Source: JAUXEH01 sp965602945 (GTDB lineage Bacteria > Acidobacteriota > Aminicenantia > Aminicenantales > Aminicenantaceae). From it: a stretch of DNA of 7,498 nt. The notes below the pieces were generated by a model. It ran no database searches and was not told the DNA's origin. It saw only the letters and a list, made by a program, of their open reading frames with translations. The stretch lies in assembly GCA_965602945.1 (NCBI GenBank), contig CBFDBC010000184.1, positions 1 through 7,498 on the forward strand. Direction: 5' to 3'. The position numbers and the translations under genes were made by a program. Of this stretch, positions 1 through 7,009 are shown piece by piece. The stretch's first letter is position 1; each line of letters starts with the position of its first letter.

Positions 1-61
1 GGCCGACGAACTCCTGTCCCAGGCCAAACAGAGCGGCCGCGACCGGATCGTCTGCGAATAG
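1..61 (+). CDS. C-terminal end of a GGDEF-domain protein (probable diguanylate cyclase), partial
   Basis: Only the last 19 codons and a TAG stop (59-61) lie in the window; base 1 completes a codon that begins outside. The tail reads ADELLSQAKQSGRDRIVCE. This fits the final helix and strand of GGDEF domains, where the usual pattern is AD-x-ALYxAKxxGRNRV: the alanine-aspartate pair, the AK pair and the GR-x-R ending are all present, while the usual LY is LS here. GGDEF proteins make cyclic di-GMP in the cytoplasm. The GGDEF catalytic loop itself is outside the window, so activity cannot be judged. The gene converges on the beta-galactosidase gene and is probably functionally unrelated to the sugar locus. 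The call rests on a short motif; another domain ending this way is possible but less likely. Confidence 0.7.
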   Translation, partial: ADELLSQAKQSGRDRIVCE

Positions 62-98
62 GCCCCGCGGCCCGGGCCGGCCCTCCCCTTTTCTTAGA
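61..98 (+). terminator. Possible GC-rich terminator between convergent genes (weak)
   Basis: The 32-bp spacer between the two convergent stops is almost pure G+C and contains nested inverted repeats: CGGCCCGGGCCG at 68-79, GGGCCGGCCC at 74-83, and GGCCC 61-65 with GGGCC 74-78 as a loop-forming pair. A short T-rich run (CCTTTTCTT, 87-95) follows on the plus strand, giving the order expected of an intrinsic terminator for the GGDEF gene. The gap between stem and T-run is long and the T-run short, so this is only a candidate. No T-run is seen in the other direction. Confidence 0.25.
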
Positions 99-3000
99 AC
101 CTGAACCGGCTCAGCTCGAGTGCAGATAGCTCTCTTTCGGAAAAGGGACGCATACGGAACCGGTAGGAATATTCTCCGGCAGGGAGTGAATACTGAGGGT
201 GGGGACGCGCACCCCAACTGGTGTCGCCGCCGACACCCATCTGCCTGAGATCCACGTTCAACGTGACCAGCTCGCGCCTTTTTAGATCCACGGCGTGGCG
301 CTGCTGTTTGGAGGGGCCGGGATCGAAATCTTCGGGCAGGAAATGATGGGCCGAGACCTCCAGCAGAGGGTCTCCCACAACCAGCAGCCCAACCCCCTCG
401 GCGTTAGTGATGGCCGCCCAGCGCACATCGGCCTTGTTGCCGTTTTCCTGCGGCCGGATATAAGGATGGTACTGTTCCATGACCGTACCCTTGTATAGCC
501 CTACGCGGGCCCCGGCCTTGCGGTCCCCGTAGGTCTCGTGCGGGCCGCGCCCGAACCACTGCATGTTTTCAAACTCCCCTCTCAGCACCATCCGCATCCC
601 CAAACGTGGAAGGTTCGGCAAATCCATATTCCCGATCGTCAGGCGGCAGGAAACGATGATGTCCCCGTTCCCGAAGACATGGTATACGGTCGAGTGCCGG
701 GACTCCACCGACGGGAGACTCGACGTCACCTCGATTATGACGTCCCGGTTGGAGTTCTGCCGTTGTTCCACGCTTTCTATTACGGGATCCCGCCCGGCCA
801 TCTTCCACACGCCCTGCCGTTGGGGCATCTCATTGCCAAAATCGTTGTCTGTGGGGGCCCTCCAGAAATTGGGACTGGGGCCTGCCTGCATCAGCAGCTC
901 TACTCCGGCGATTTTGAGCGAGGTCCAGGCGGCCTTTTCCATGTCAAAGGCGTATGAGAATTCTTCTCCCGACAGCACGAGCGAGCTGCCGCGACTCCGG
1001 CGCAGGAGTTTGGTGGACCTTCGCTCCTCGGCCTCGATCCTCGGCGCCTCTACAGGCAGCCGGAACTGATCCCAGGCGACCTCATGGTCCTTCGGTAGCG
1101 TCCCACTTTCCTCGCTAGCCTTGAAACTCACATCGAGGAACCACTCGATGCCCGGCTGCGGCTGGATCCTCGGAAGCGGCAGCTCGATGGTTCGGGATTC
1201 CCGCGCCGGCACACTGAGCCCGGAAATCCGGCCCTCGGCCAAAATTTCATCATCCGCCCGGACGCTCCACTCGCCAGCGAGGTGATCCAGGTCCCTGAAA
1301 TCGTACCGGTTTTCGATCCTGACCAGTCCGCGCTTCAAATCTACGGGCTCCACCTTGACCGGCTGGTAGACCTTTTTCACCTCCCAGATGTGAGGATGCA
1401 GCGACCTGTCGGGGAAGACCAGGCCGTTTATGCAGAAATTCCCGGAGGTCAGGGTGCCCTCGGGCCCGAAATCCCCGCCATAGGCCCAAAAGGGGCGGCC
1501 TTCCGGCGTCTCGGCCCGGATCCCCTGGTCCACCCAGTCCCAGATGAATCCTCCCTGCAGCTGATCCTCTGCCCAGATCACATCCCAGTAATCCCGGAGG
1601 TTGCCCACGCTGTTCCCCATGGCATGGGCGTATTCACACAGGATCAGAGGCCTCTCGCGCGGCTGGGAAGCGTAGTCGGACAGGATGTGGATGCGAGCGT
1701 ACATGGGGCAGAAGATGTCCGTGTGCGACTTGAGTTCGGCCTGTTCGTACTGCACGGGGCGGCCGGGATCGCGCTGCTTGATCCAGTCATAGGCCGCCTC
1801 GAAGTTGACGCCGTCGCCGGCCTCGTTGCCCAGGGACCAGATGATGACCGAGGGGTGGTTCTTGTCCCGTTCCACCATGCGCTCTATGCGGTCCAGGTGG
1901 GCGGCCCCCCAGTCGGGATCATTGCCCAGGGTCACGTCCGGATCATAGCCCATCCCATGGGATTCGATGTTGGCCTCGTCGATCACATACAGGCCGTGTT
2001 CGTCACACAGCTCGTACCAGCGGGGAGCGTTGGGATAATGACTGGTGCGCACGGCATTGATGTTGAAGCGCTTCATGAGCCGGATGTCCCGGAGCATGCT
2101 CTCCTCCGTCACATACCGGCCGGTCTCAGGATCGTGTTCGTGGCGGTTGACGCCCCTGAGGTGGACGGGCCGTCCGTTGACCTTCAGCAGCCCGTCCGTG
2201 ATCTCCACCCTGCGGAAACCCAGCCGGCAGCCCACAGCCTCCAGGGGATTCCCTCCCAAATCTCTGAGGGAGAGGACCAGTGTGTACAGATCCGGCGTCT
2301 CGGCCGTCCACGGCCGGGGACGGGGGATCTCCTGCCTGAAGCGCACCTCGGCACGGCCTTCCCCGGCAATGGAGAGACTGCGTGTGCTGCGCCGGAGAAC
2401 GGGAAGAGCCATGCTGTCGTAAAGCTCGAAGTCCAGGCTGTACTCGCCATGGGCCGAGGGATCGCGGCTCACAATCTCAACGTCGACGGAGAGAATCCCG
2501 TCCCGGTACTCCGTGTCCAGGCCGGCTGCGGCAAAGAAATCCCGGATCCGAACCTGCGGAGCGGACACCAGATACACATCCCGCTCTATCCCGCTGATCT
2601 TCCAGTAGTCCTGGTCCTCGAGGTAAGAGCCGTCGCTGAAACGATAGACCTCGACGGCCAGAGTGTTTACCGCATCGGCCTGGACATAAGGCGTGATGTC
2701 GAACTCGGCTGGGGTTTTGCTCCCCTGGCTGTATCCCACGGATTCCCCGTTTACCCAGACGTACATGGCCGACCGGACGCCGGCGAAATGCAGGAAGGTC
2801 CTCCGGCCCTGCCACCCGTGCGGAAGCTCGAACGTGCGCCGGTAGGAACCCACCGGATTGTCCTCATGCGGAACCCGGGGAGGGTCTGCGGGAAAAAGAT
2901 AATCGGTGTCCGTGTATATGGGAATCCCGAAACCCTGGAGCTCCCAATTTCCCGGTACCCGGATGTTTTCCCAACCGCTGGCATCGAACCCGCTCGCATG

Positions 3001-3312
3001 GAAGGCTTCAGGACGCACGGCAGGGCGGGAGGACCAATGGAACTTCCAGGCTCCGTTCAGACTTAGATAATAGGGTGATTCCTGCGGGCGTGAGTCCAGG
3101 ACCTCTCCGGTATCCCGGAAGGGCACGAAGGTGCTGTGAGCCGGTTCCCGGTTGCGCTGCAGGACCTCGAGGTTCTCCCAGTCAGGCAGAGTGGAACGGC
3201 CGGCTGGCTTATCGTCCGGCGGCCCGCCGCAGCCCAGGAGCCCGATGGCCGACAATGTCACTGCCCCCTTGAGCAGCCGGTGAAACAGGTTTCCGGATGA
3301 AGGAATGTTCAT
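94..3312 (-). CDS. GH2 beta-galactosidase (LacZ-like) with lipoprotein signal peptide
   Basis: A 1072-residue glycoside hydrolase family 2 enzyme, colinear with E. coli LacZ (1023 aa) plus an export signal. Residues 1-28 form a signal peptide with lipobox LLGC (lipid-bearing Cys28), followed by Gly, so outer-membrane anchoring is likely. Order: N-terminal sugar-binding domain (about 55-240), Ig-like domain, TIM barrel (about 375-660), second Ig-like domain, then the C-terminal beta-sandwich (about 780-1060). Catalytic residues are present: acid/base Glu497 in WSLGNEAG and nucleophile Glu560 in CEYAHAMGNS. Also present are the Mg site (Glu450, His452 in NIESHG), His391 in GVNRHEH, Asp235 in LEDQD, Asn629 in FCINGL, and the Trp equivalent to LacZ W999 in GGDTSW. 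The LacZ Asn102 position is Asp135. The start was chosen for its signal peptide and a good ribosome site; the open frame upstream only shadows the permease gene. It should hydrolyse terminal beta-galactosides outside the cytoplasm. Exact linkage preference is unknown. Confidence 0.93.
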   Translation of the reverse strand: MNIPSSGNLFHRLLKGAVTLSAIGLLGCGGPPDDKPAGRSTLPDWENLEVLQRNREPAHSTFVPFRDTGEVLDSRPQESPYYLSLNGAWKFHWSSRPAVRPEAFHASGFDASGWENIRVPGNWELQGFGIPIYTDTDYLFPADPPRVPHEDNPVGSYRRTFELPHGWQGRRTFLHFAGVRSAMYVWVNGESVGYSQGSKTPAEFDITPYVQADAVNTLAVEVYRFSDGSYLEDQDYWKISGIERDVYLVSAPQVRIRDFFAAAGLDTEYRDGILSVDVEIVSRDPSAHGEYSLDFELYDSMALPVLRRSTRSLSIAGEGRAEVRFRQEIPRPRPWTAETPDLYTLVLSLRDLGGNPLEAVGCRLGFRRVEITDGLLKVNGRPVHLRGVNRHEHDPETGRYVTEESMLRDIRLMKRFNINAVRTSHYPNAPRWYELCDEHGLYVIDEANIESHGMGYDPDVTLGNDPDWGAAHLDRIERMVERDKNHPSVIIWSLGNEAGDGVNFEAAYDWIKQRDPGRPVQYEQAELKSHTDIFCPMYARIHILSDYASQPRERPLILCEYAHAMGNSVGNLRDYWDVIWAEDQLQGGFIWDWVDQGIRAETPEGRPFWAYGGDFGPEGTLTSGNFCINGLVFPDRSLHPHIWEVKKVYQPVKVEPVDLKRGLVRIENRYDFRDLDHLAGEWSVRADDEILAEGRISGLSVPARESRTIELPLPRIQPQPGIEWFLDVSFKASEESGTLPKDHEVAWDQFRLPVEAPRIEAEERRSTKLLRRSRGSSLVLSGEEFSYAFDMEKAAWTSLKIAGVELLMQAGPSPNFWRAPTDNDFGNEMPQRQGVWKMAGRDPVIESVEQRQNSNRDVIIEVTSSLPSVESRHSTVYHVFGNGDIIVSCRLTIGNMDLPNLPRLGMRMVLRGEFENMQWFGRGPHETYGDRKAGARVGLYKGTVMEQYHPYIRPQENGNKADVRWAAITNAEGVGLLVVGDPLLEVSAHHFLPEDFDPGPSKQQRHAVDLKRRELVTLNVDLRQMGVGGDTSWGARPHPQYSLPAGEYSYRFRMRPFSERELSALELSRFRF

Positions 3313-3350
3313 ATCGATCCACCCCCGTGTTCTTTGAATACCGACCTCAT
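3309..3350 (-). other. 13-codon frame ending in an ATGA overlap with the beta-galactosidase start
   Basis: Six bases after the permease stop, an ATG at 3350 opens the frame MRSVFKEHGGGSI. Its TGA stop (3311-3309) overlaps the beta-galactosidase ATG (3312-3310) as ATGA. This geometry would let ribosomes leaving the permease pass into the beta-galactosidase gene by reinitiation. No clear Shine-Dalgarno sequence precedes this ATG, and the peptide resembles nothing I recognise. It may be chance. Confidence 0.25.
3318..3326 (-). promoter_or_regulatory. Ribosome binding site of the beta-galactosidase gene
   Basis: GGGGGTGGA reads toward the ATG at 3312 with a 6-nt spacer. It is the best Shine-Dalgarno-like purine stretch near any start in the window and supports MNIPSS as the true N terminus over the longer open frame. 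Confidence 0.6.
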
Positions 3351-3356
3351 ACGGGT

Positions 3357-4337
3357 TTACGCCATGCGCCGGTGGCGCATGCGGTCCACGGCCACTGCCA
3401 CCACGATGACCGCGCCCGTGACGATCTGGGTTACCCAGGTGGGCCATCCGTTGAGCTGGCAGCCCGTCCGGATAACGGTCATGATCACGGCGCCGATCAG
3501 GCTTCCGGACACGGATCCTTCGCCGCCCGACAAGCTGCCCCCGCCGATGACAACCGCGGCGATGATGTCGAGCTCCAGGCCCGTGGCTCCGGTGGGATCG
3601 CCCTGTTCCTGGTAGGACATGAGCATCAGCCCGGCCAGTCCCGAAAAAGCCCCGGCTATGGCGTAGACCGCGACCTTGACCCTTTCCACCGCCACGCCGC
3701 ACAGCCGGGCCGTGTGCTCGCTGGACCCTACCGCGTACACATGCCGGCCCAGCCCCGTGTATTTGAGCAGCCCTGAGACGAGGAGCGCAAGCAGGATCAT
3801 GAGCCAGCCGCCGGCCGGGATGAGCAGCCATTTCATGTGTGCCGGGAGCGAAGCCAGGATGTCGCTCAACCAGGTATGCCCCGCATCGATCGGCATACTG
3901 CCGGACAGCCCCTTGGCGAATCCGCGCACGATGAGCAGTGTGCCCAGGGTCACTATAAAAGGCACCAGGCGGAAGCGGGTGATCAGCAGTCCGTTCACCA
4001 TCCCCCAGAGCATTCCTGCCAGTACTCCACACAGGGCGGCCGCAAGGGGCGGAAATCCAAACGATTCCATGCACAGGGCCACGACCACGGATCCGAAGGC
4101 GATTATAGAGCCGGACGAGAGGTCGATCCCGCCCGAGATGATGACCAGGGTCATCCCGATGGCCGCGATGCCCACGATCACGGTCTGCTGGACGATGGTC
4201 TCCAGCGCGGTGAAGGTGGCGATGCGCGGGTTGAGGACCGCGAAAAACCCGAAGACCAGCAGTAGGGCCAACAGCGGCCCGAAACGGTTGAGCCACCGCC
4301 ATTTGGAGGTATGGTTTTTTTGGTTTGACTTAGACAT
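3357..4337 (-). CDS. Sugar ABC transporter permease, RbsC/MglC type
   Basis: A 326-residue inner-membrane protein, the usual size for the ribose/galactose/xylose importer permeases (RbsC about 321). A short charged N terminus leads into about 8-10 hydrophobic segments, starting at 21-35 and 48-67. Family marks are IISGGIDLSSGS at 66-77, the VTLGTLLIVRG stretch near 129-139, the cytoplasmic coupling loop with GLGRHVYAVGSS at 195-206, and the glycine-rich segment from GLELDIIAAVVIGG (253) through SLSGGEGS. It should form the membrane channel, probably as a dimer since no second permease gene is present. The start at 4337 overlaps the ATPase stop by 8 nt (ATGTCTAA), which suggests coupled translation. 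An in-frame ATG 14 codons upstream would add a charged tail and a 50-nt overlap, so it was rejected. The substrate cannot be set from the permease. Confidence 0.93.
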   Translation of the reverse strand: MSKSNQKNHTSKWRWLNRFGPLLALLLVFGFFAVLNPRIATFTALETIVQQTVIVGIAAIGMTLVIISGGIDLSSGSIIAFGSVVVALCMESFGFPPLAAALCGVLAGMLWGMVNGLLITRFRLVPFIVTLGTLLIVRGFAKGLSGSMPIDAGHTWLSDILASLPAHMKWLLIPAGGWLMILLALLVSGLLKYTGLGRHVYAVGSSEHTARLCGVAVERVKVAVYAIAGAFSGLAGLMLMSYQEQGDPTGATGLELDIIAAVVIGGGSLSGGEGSVSGSLIGAVIMTVIRTGCQLNGWPTWVTQIVTGAVIVVAVAVDRMRHRRMA

Positions 4338-5856
4338 GAGCTTCTGTTCCGGTCGCGGCCTGCATGAGCCGTTCTTCATCCCACTCCCCCACCGACCTTG
4401 CCGGACCCAGGCGTCCCCGGGACATGACCGCGATGCGGTCGCAGATCCCCAGGAGCTCTGGCAGGTAGCTGCTGGTCATGAGGATCGCCTTTGCCGGGCT
4501 GCGTCCCTGGAGGGCCGTAGAAGCCAGTCGGTCGATGATCTGGTAGATCTTGGCCTTGGCAGCCACATCGATCCCCCGTGTGGGCTCGTCCAGAATGAGG
4601 ATATCCACATCGTGTTCCAGCAGGCGGGCCAGTGCGATCTTCTGCTGGTTCCCACCGGAAATATCCGCCACCCTCTGGCCCGGCCCGGTGCAGCGGATGT
4701 CGAGGTCCTCGATCCAGCGCTGCACAGCCCGCTGCTGCCGCCGGGGAGAAAGAAATCCCCAGCTCCCGTATTTCGAGAGATTGGTCAGGGTCATGTTGTC
4801 GGCCAGGTCCAGGTTCAGGGCCAGGCCTTCCTCCTTCCGGTCCTCGCTCAGGAAGCCCACTCCCTGATTCCAGCGCTGGAGCGGAGAAGCCGGGCCCGCG
4901 TACACACCGATCCTTATGCGCCCGGAACGGACCGGAGACAGGCCGAACAGCGTCCGCATCAGTTCCGTCCGCCCGGCGCCCACCAGCCCGGCGATCCCCA
5001 GGATCTCGCCCCGATGGAGTGTGAGGGACGCGAAATCCGGCCTGGGCAAGCCCTTCAGGCCCTCCACCTCAAGCACCGGTTCCCCGGGCGATCGGGAGGT
5101 ACGCGGGTACATCTCGTCCACTCCCCGGCCGACCATCAAACGGACGATCTCTTCCAGTTCTACGGAGGCTGTCGCGTGCGTACCGGCGGCCCGGCCGTCG
5201 CGAAGCACCGTCACCCGGTCGGATACGGCCTTGACCTCCTCCAGGAAATGGGAGATGTAGACGACAGCTAGCCCCTGTTCCTTGAGCTCGCGGATGATGT
5301 CGAAAAGACGGTGTGAATCCGTCCGGTTGAGGCTGCTGGTCGGCTCGTCCAGGACCAGGACCCGGCATCCTGCCGACAGGGAACGGCCGATCTCCACCAA
5401 CTGCTGTTCGCTTACAGACAGGTCCGCCACCCTGCGATCCGAAGGGATCTCGGGATGGCCCAGCCGATCGAGGGCCGAACGGGCGGCCTCCCTGACCCGC
5501 TTCCTGTGGATCACACCCAGGGTCTGCGGTTCCTGACCCAGAAGGATGTTTTCCTCCACGGTCAGGTGGGGGGCAAGGTTCAGTTCCTGATAGATCATGC
5601 CGATGCCCTGCCGCCGAGCATCCATGGGATCACGCGGCCGGAATTCCCGGCCGCCCAGGCTCATCGCACCCGCGTCGGTCCTGTGCACGCCGGACAGGAT
5701 CTTCATCAGGGTGCTCTTGCCGGCCCCGTTCTCTCCCACCAGAGCGTGGACCTCCCCTGTGTGGACCGCAAGGTCCACATCCTGCAGCGCGAGGGTGGCG
5801 CCGAAACGCTTATGGATGCCCCGCATCTCGAGATAGGGGCGGTCAGGTGGAGGCAT
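4330..5856 (-). CDS. Sugar ABC transporter ATPase with two nucleotide-binding domains, RbsA/MglA type
   Basis: A 508-residue protein with two fused ABC domains, the standard length for RbsA, MglA and XylG. Domain 1: Walker A GENGAGKST (41-49), Q-loop Gln90, signature LSVSEQQ (146-152), Walker B VLVLDEP with Asp170-Glu171, and switch His203 in YISH. Domain 2 has the family's degenerate Walker A GLVGAGRTE, with Arg296 where lysine is expected, then signature ISGGNQQ and Walker B ILILDEPTRGID. The switch position reads MTSSYLPE without histidine. So domain 1 is expected to hydrolyse ATP while domain 2 is weak or regulatory, as is usual here rather than a sign of decay. It powers the adjacent permease from the cytoplasmic face. 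The ATG lies 2 nt after the binding-protein stop and no strong ribosome site is visible, which suggests coupled translation. The start fits the family N terminus. Confidence 0.95.
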   Translation of the reverse strand: MPPPDRPYLEMRGIHKRFGATLALQDVDLAVHTGEVHALVGENGAGKSTLMKILSGVHRTDAGAMSLGGREFRPRDPMDARRQGIGMIYQELNLAPHLTVEENILLGQEPQTLGVIHRKRVREAARSALDRLGHPEIPSDRRVADLSVSEQQLVEIGRSLSAGCRVLVLDEPTSSLNRTDSHRLFDIIRELKEQGLAVVYISHFLEEVKAVSDRVTVLRDGRAAGTHATASVELEEIVRLMVGRGVDEMYPRTSRSPGEPVLEVEGLKGLPRPDFASLTLHRGEILGIAGLVGAGRTELMRTLFGLSPVRSGRIRIGVYAGPASPLQRWNQGVGFLSEDRKEEGLALNLDLADNMTLTNLSKYGSWGFLSPRRQQRAVQRWIEDLDIRCTGPGQRVADISGGNQQKIALARLLEHDVDILILDEPTRGIDVAAKAKIYQIIDRLASTALQGRSPAKAILMTSSYLPELLGICDRIAVMSRGRLGPARSVGEWDEERLMQAATGTEAHV

Positions 5857-5858
5857 GT

Positions 5859-6884
5859 CTATTTTTTACTCAACCAGTAGTCCAGGTCCGGGTCGATCAT
5901 CTCCTGGATCGCGGGATCCTTCAGGTTTTCGGGTGTAACAAAGGCCACACCCGTATCGATCCGCTTCTCCACCGGTCTTCCCTGGAGATGATCGAGCATG
6001 GCTTTGACGCCCATGTAGCCCATCCGGAACGGATTCTGGATGACGAGCCCGGCGATCTCGCCTCGTTCCAGCGCCTCGATCAGGGGATCGTCCGAGTCGA
6101 ACCCGATGAAGACCACCTTCCCTGCCAGGCGGTGTCGCCGTAGGGCCTGCAGCATGCCGTAGGTGGAGGAGGCGTTGGGGCAGAAGATCCCATCCACGGC
6201 CAGGGATCCCTGGGCGTCTTTGAAGCGGATGAGCAGGTTCTCGCTGGCCTGCTGTCCCTGTGCCCGAGTGGCGCCGGCATACTGTTCGTCACTCACCACG
6301 GTGATATCGGGGAACTCTTTCAGCGCTTCCAGGAATCCCTGTTCCCGGTTGTTGGTGCTGGCCGAGCCCTCCATATACCTCAGGAGCACGACCCGGCCGC
6401 TTCCGCCGAGAGACTCGCCCATCTCCCGGCCGGCGATCCGGCCGCCCTGGAAGTTATCCGTGGCGATGAAACTGGTGTAGACATCTTCCGATTCGTCAAG
6501 GGCCGAGTCTATGATGATGACGGGTACGTCCCGGCCGACCGCATCCCGGACCGGACGGCGCAGGGCCCGTGCGTCCAGGGGAGCGAGTACGATGCCGGAG
6601 ACCTGGTTCAGGACCTGGTTGTCCACCACTGCGATCTGCTGCTGCCTGTCGTCCTCTTTTTCCGGTCCCACCCAGCGAACTCTCACATCCAGTTCGAGCG
6701 AGGCCTTGATGGCTCCGGCATGCACCGATTCCCAAAAGATGTGGGTCGTGCCCTTGGGGATCACAGCGATGGTCACCTCTTCTGGATTATCTGCTCCCGG
6801 GTCCCCACAGGCGCACAGGCCGGCCAGCAGGAATCCGGCCAGCAGCAGGGATTTGAAGCACGTCCTTTTGTTATTTTTGTCCAT
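5859..6884 (-). CDS. Periplasmic sugar-binding lipoprotein, RbsB-like (Peripla_BP_4)
   Basis: A 341-residue substrate-binding protein for the ABC importer encoded directly downstream. The N terminus is a basic stretch and a hydrophobic core ending at a lipobox-like LCAC (Cys26), so it is probably a lipid-anchored lipoprotein. The mature part opens with VTIAVIPKGTTHIFW, the first strand and ligand loop of the ribose/galactose-binding fold. Positions equivalent to RbsB sugar contacts are filled: aromatic Phe-Trp in HIFWES, Asp126 in IIIDSA, Arg180 in TNNREQG, Asn237 in CPNASS, Asp263 in GFDSDD and Gln283 in VIQNPF. That supports binding of a pyranose monosaccharide, but ribose, galactose, rhamnose and others remain possible. 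The ATG at 6884 was chosen for the signal peptide. The open frame reaching back to 7409 runs antisense-framed through the mutarotase gene and is not coding. Only a weak GAG purine site precedes the start. Confidence 0.9.
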   Translation of the reverse strand: MDKNNKRTCFKSLLLAGFLLAGLCACGDPGADNPEEVTIAVIPKGTTHIFWESVHAGAIKASLELDVRVRWVGPEKEDDRQQQIAVVDNQVLNQVSGIVLAPLDARALRRPVRDAVGRDVPVIIIDSALDESEDVYTSFIATDNFQGGRIAGREMGESLGGSGRVVLLRYMEGSASTNNREQGFLEALKEFPDITVVSDEQYAGATRAQGQQASENLLIRFKDAQGSLAVDGIFCPNASSTYGMLQALRRHRLAGKVVFIGFDSDDPLIEALERGEIAGLVIQNPFRMGYMGVKAMLDHLQGRPVEKRIDTGVAFVTPENLKDPAIQEMIDPDLDYWLSKK

Positions 6885-6949
6885 CTGTACTCGAGGTGCG
6901 GCCGTGAAAGCCGTGTGCAGTATATACCTAACCGATGAAAACCACAAAC

Positions 6950-6959
6950 CACTTAAGTG
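6950..6959. repeat. Palindrome CACTTAAGTG, possible regulator site
   Basis: A perfect 10-bp palindrome in the AT-richer part of the operon leader. Its centre is about 42 bp before the predicted transcription start, directly abutting the candidate -35. That is where many activators bind next to RNA polymerase; an operator role is equally possible. No regulator gene is in the window and no second copy was noticed. Confidence 0.3.
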
Positions 6960-6969
6960 AGGATCATTA

Positions 6970-6982
6970 GAGGCGAAGCCTC
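6970..6982 (-). other. Small hairpin downstream of the mutarotase gene
   Basis: On the minus strand GAGGC-TTC-GCCTC forms a 5-bp stem with a 3-nt loop, 27 nt after the mutarotase stop. No T-run follows (next bases TAATGATCC), so it does not look like an intrinsic terminator. It might stabilise the 3' end of the upstream transcript, or be chance. Confidence 0.25.
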
Positions 6983-7009
6983 CATGGGTAGGGGTGCGGA
7001 GCTGGACAA

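Larger units (their letters stand above)
6885..7009 (-). promoter_or_regulatory. Leader and probable promoter region of the transporter/beta-galactosidase operon
   Basis: This 125-bp gap is the largest non-coding stretch and is AT-richer than its surroundings between about 6919 and 6969. Reading toward the binding-protein gene, TATACT (6924-6919) is a good -10 match. Seventeen bases upstream, TTGTGG (6947-6942) is a half-matching -35. Transcription would start near 6912, about 28 nt before the ATG. A 10-bp palindrome lies just upstream. The consensus used is the sigma-70 type; if the host uses a different one, this call weakens. No terminator with a T-run follows the mutarotase gene, so read-through from it is also possible. 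Confidence 0.4.

Noticed and set aside
1282..3066. A 594-codon open frame on the plus strand, antisense to the beta-galactosidase gene
   Set aside because: It lies wholly opposite a gene with complete GH2 motifs. The translation is Val/Pro/Gly/His rich with no recognisable domain, as expected for the complement of a GC-rich coding sequence with few stops.
3313..4302. N-terminal extension of the beta-galactosidase frame by 330 codons
   Set aside because: This part is out of frame over the permease gene and gives a low-complexity Arg/Gly/His-rich translation. The real start has a signal peptide and ribosome site at 3312.
4969..4971. Arg instead of Lys in the second Walker A of the ATPase, as a sign of decay
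   Set aside because: A degenerate second Walker A is the normal state in RbsA/MglA-type proteins, and the rest of that domain is intact.
3676..5271. A 531-codon plus-strand open frame over the permease and ATPase genes
   Set aside because: It crosses two well-supported opposite-strand genes and shows no family motif, so it is a shadow frame.
6953..6985. A 10-codon frame (MEASPLMILT) in the operon leader, minus strand
   Set aside because: It ends upstream of the predicted transcription start, has no convincing ribosome site and no link to the next start.
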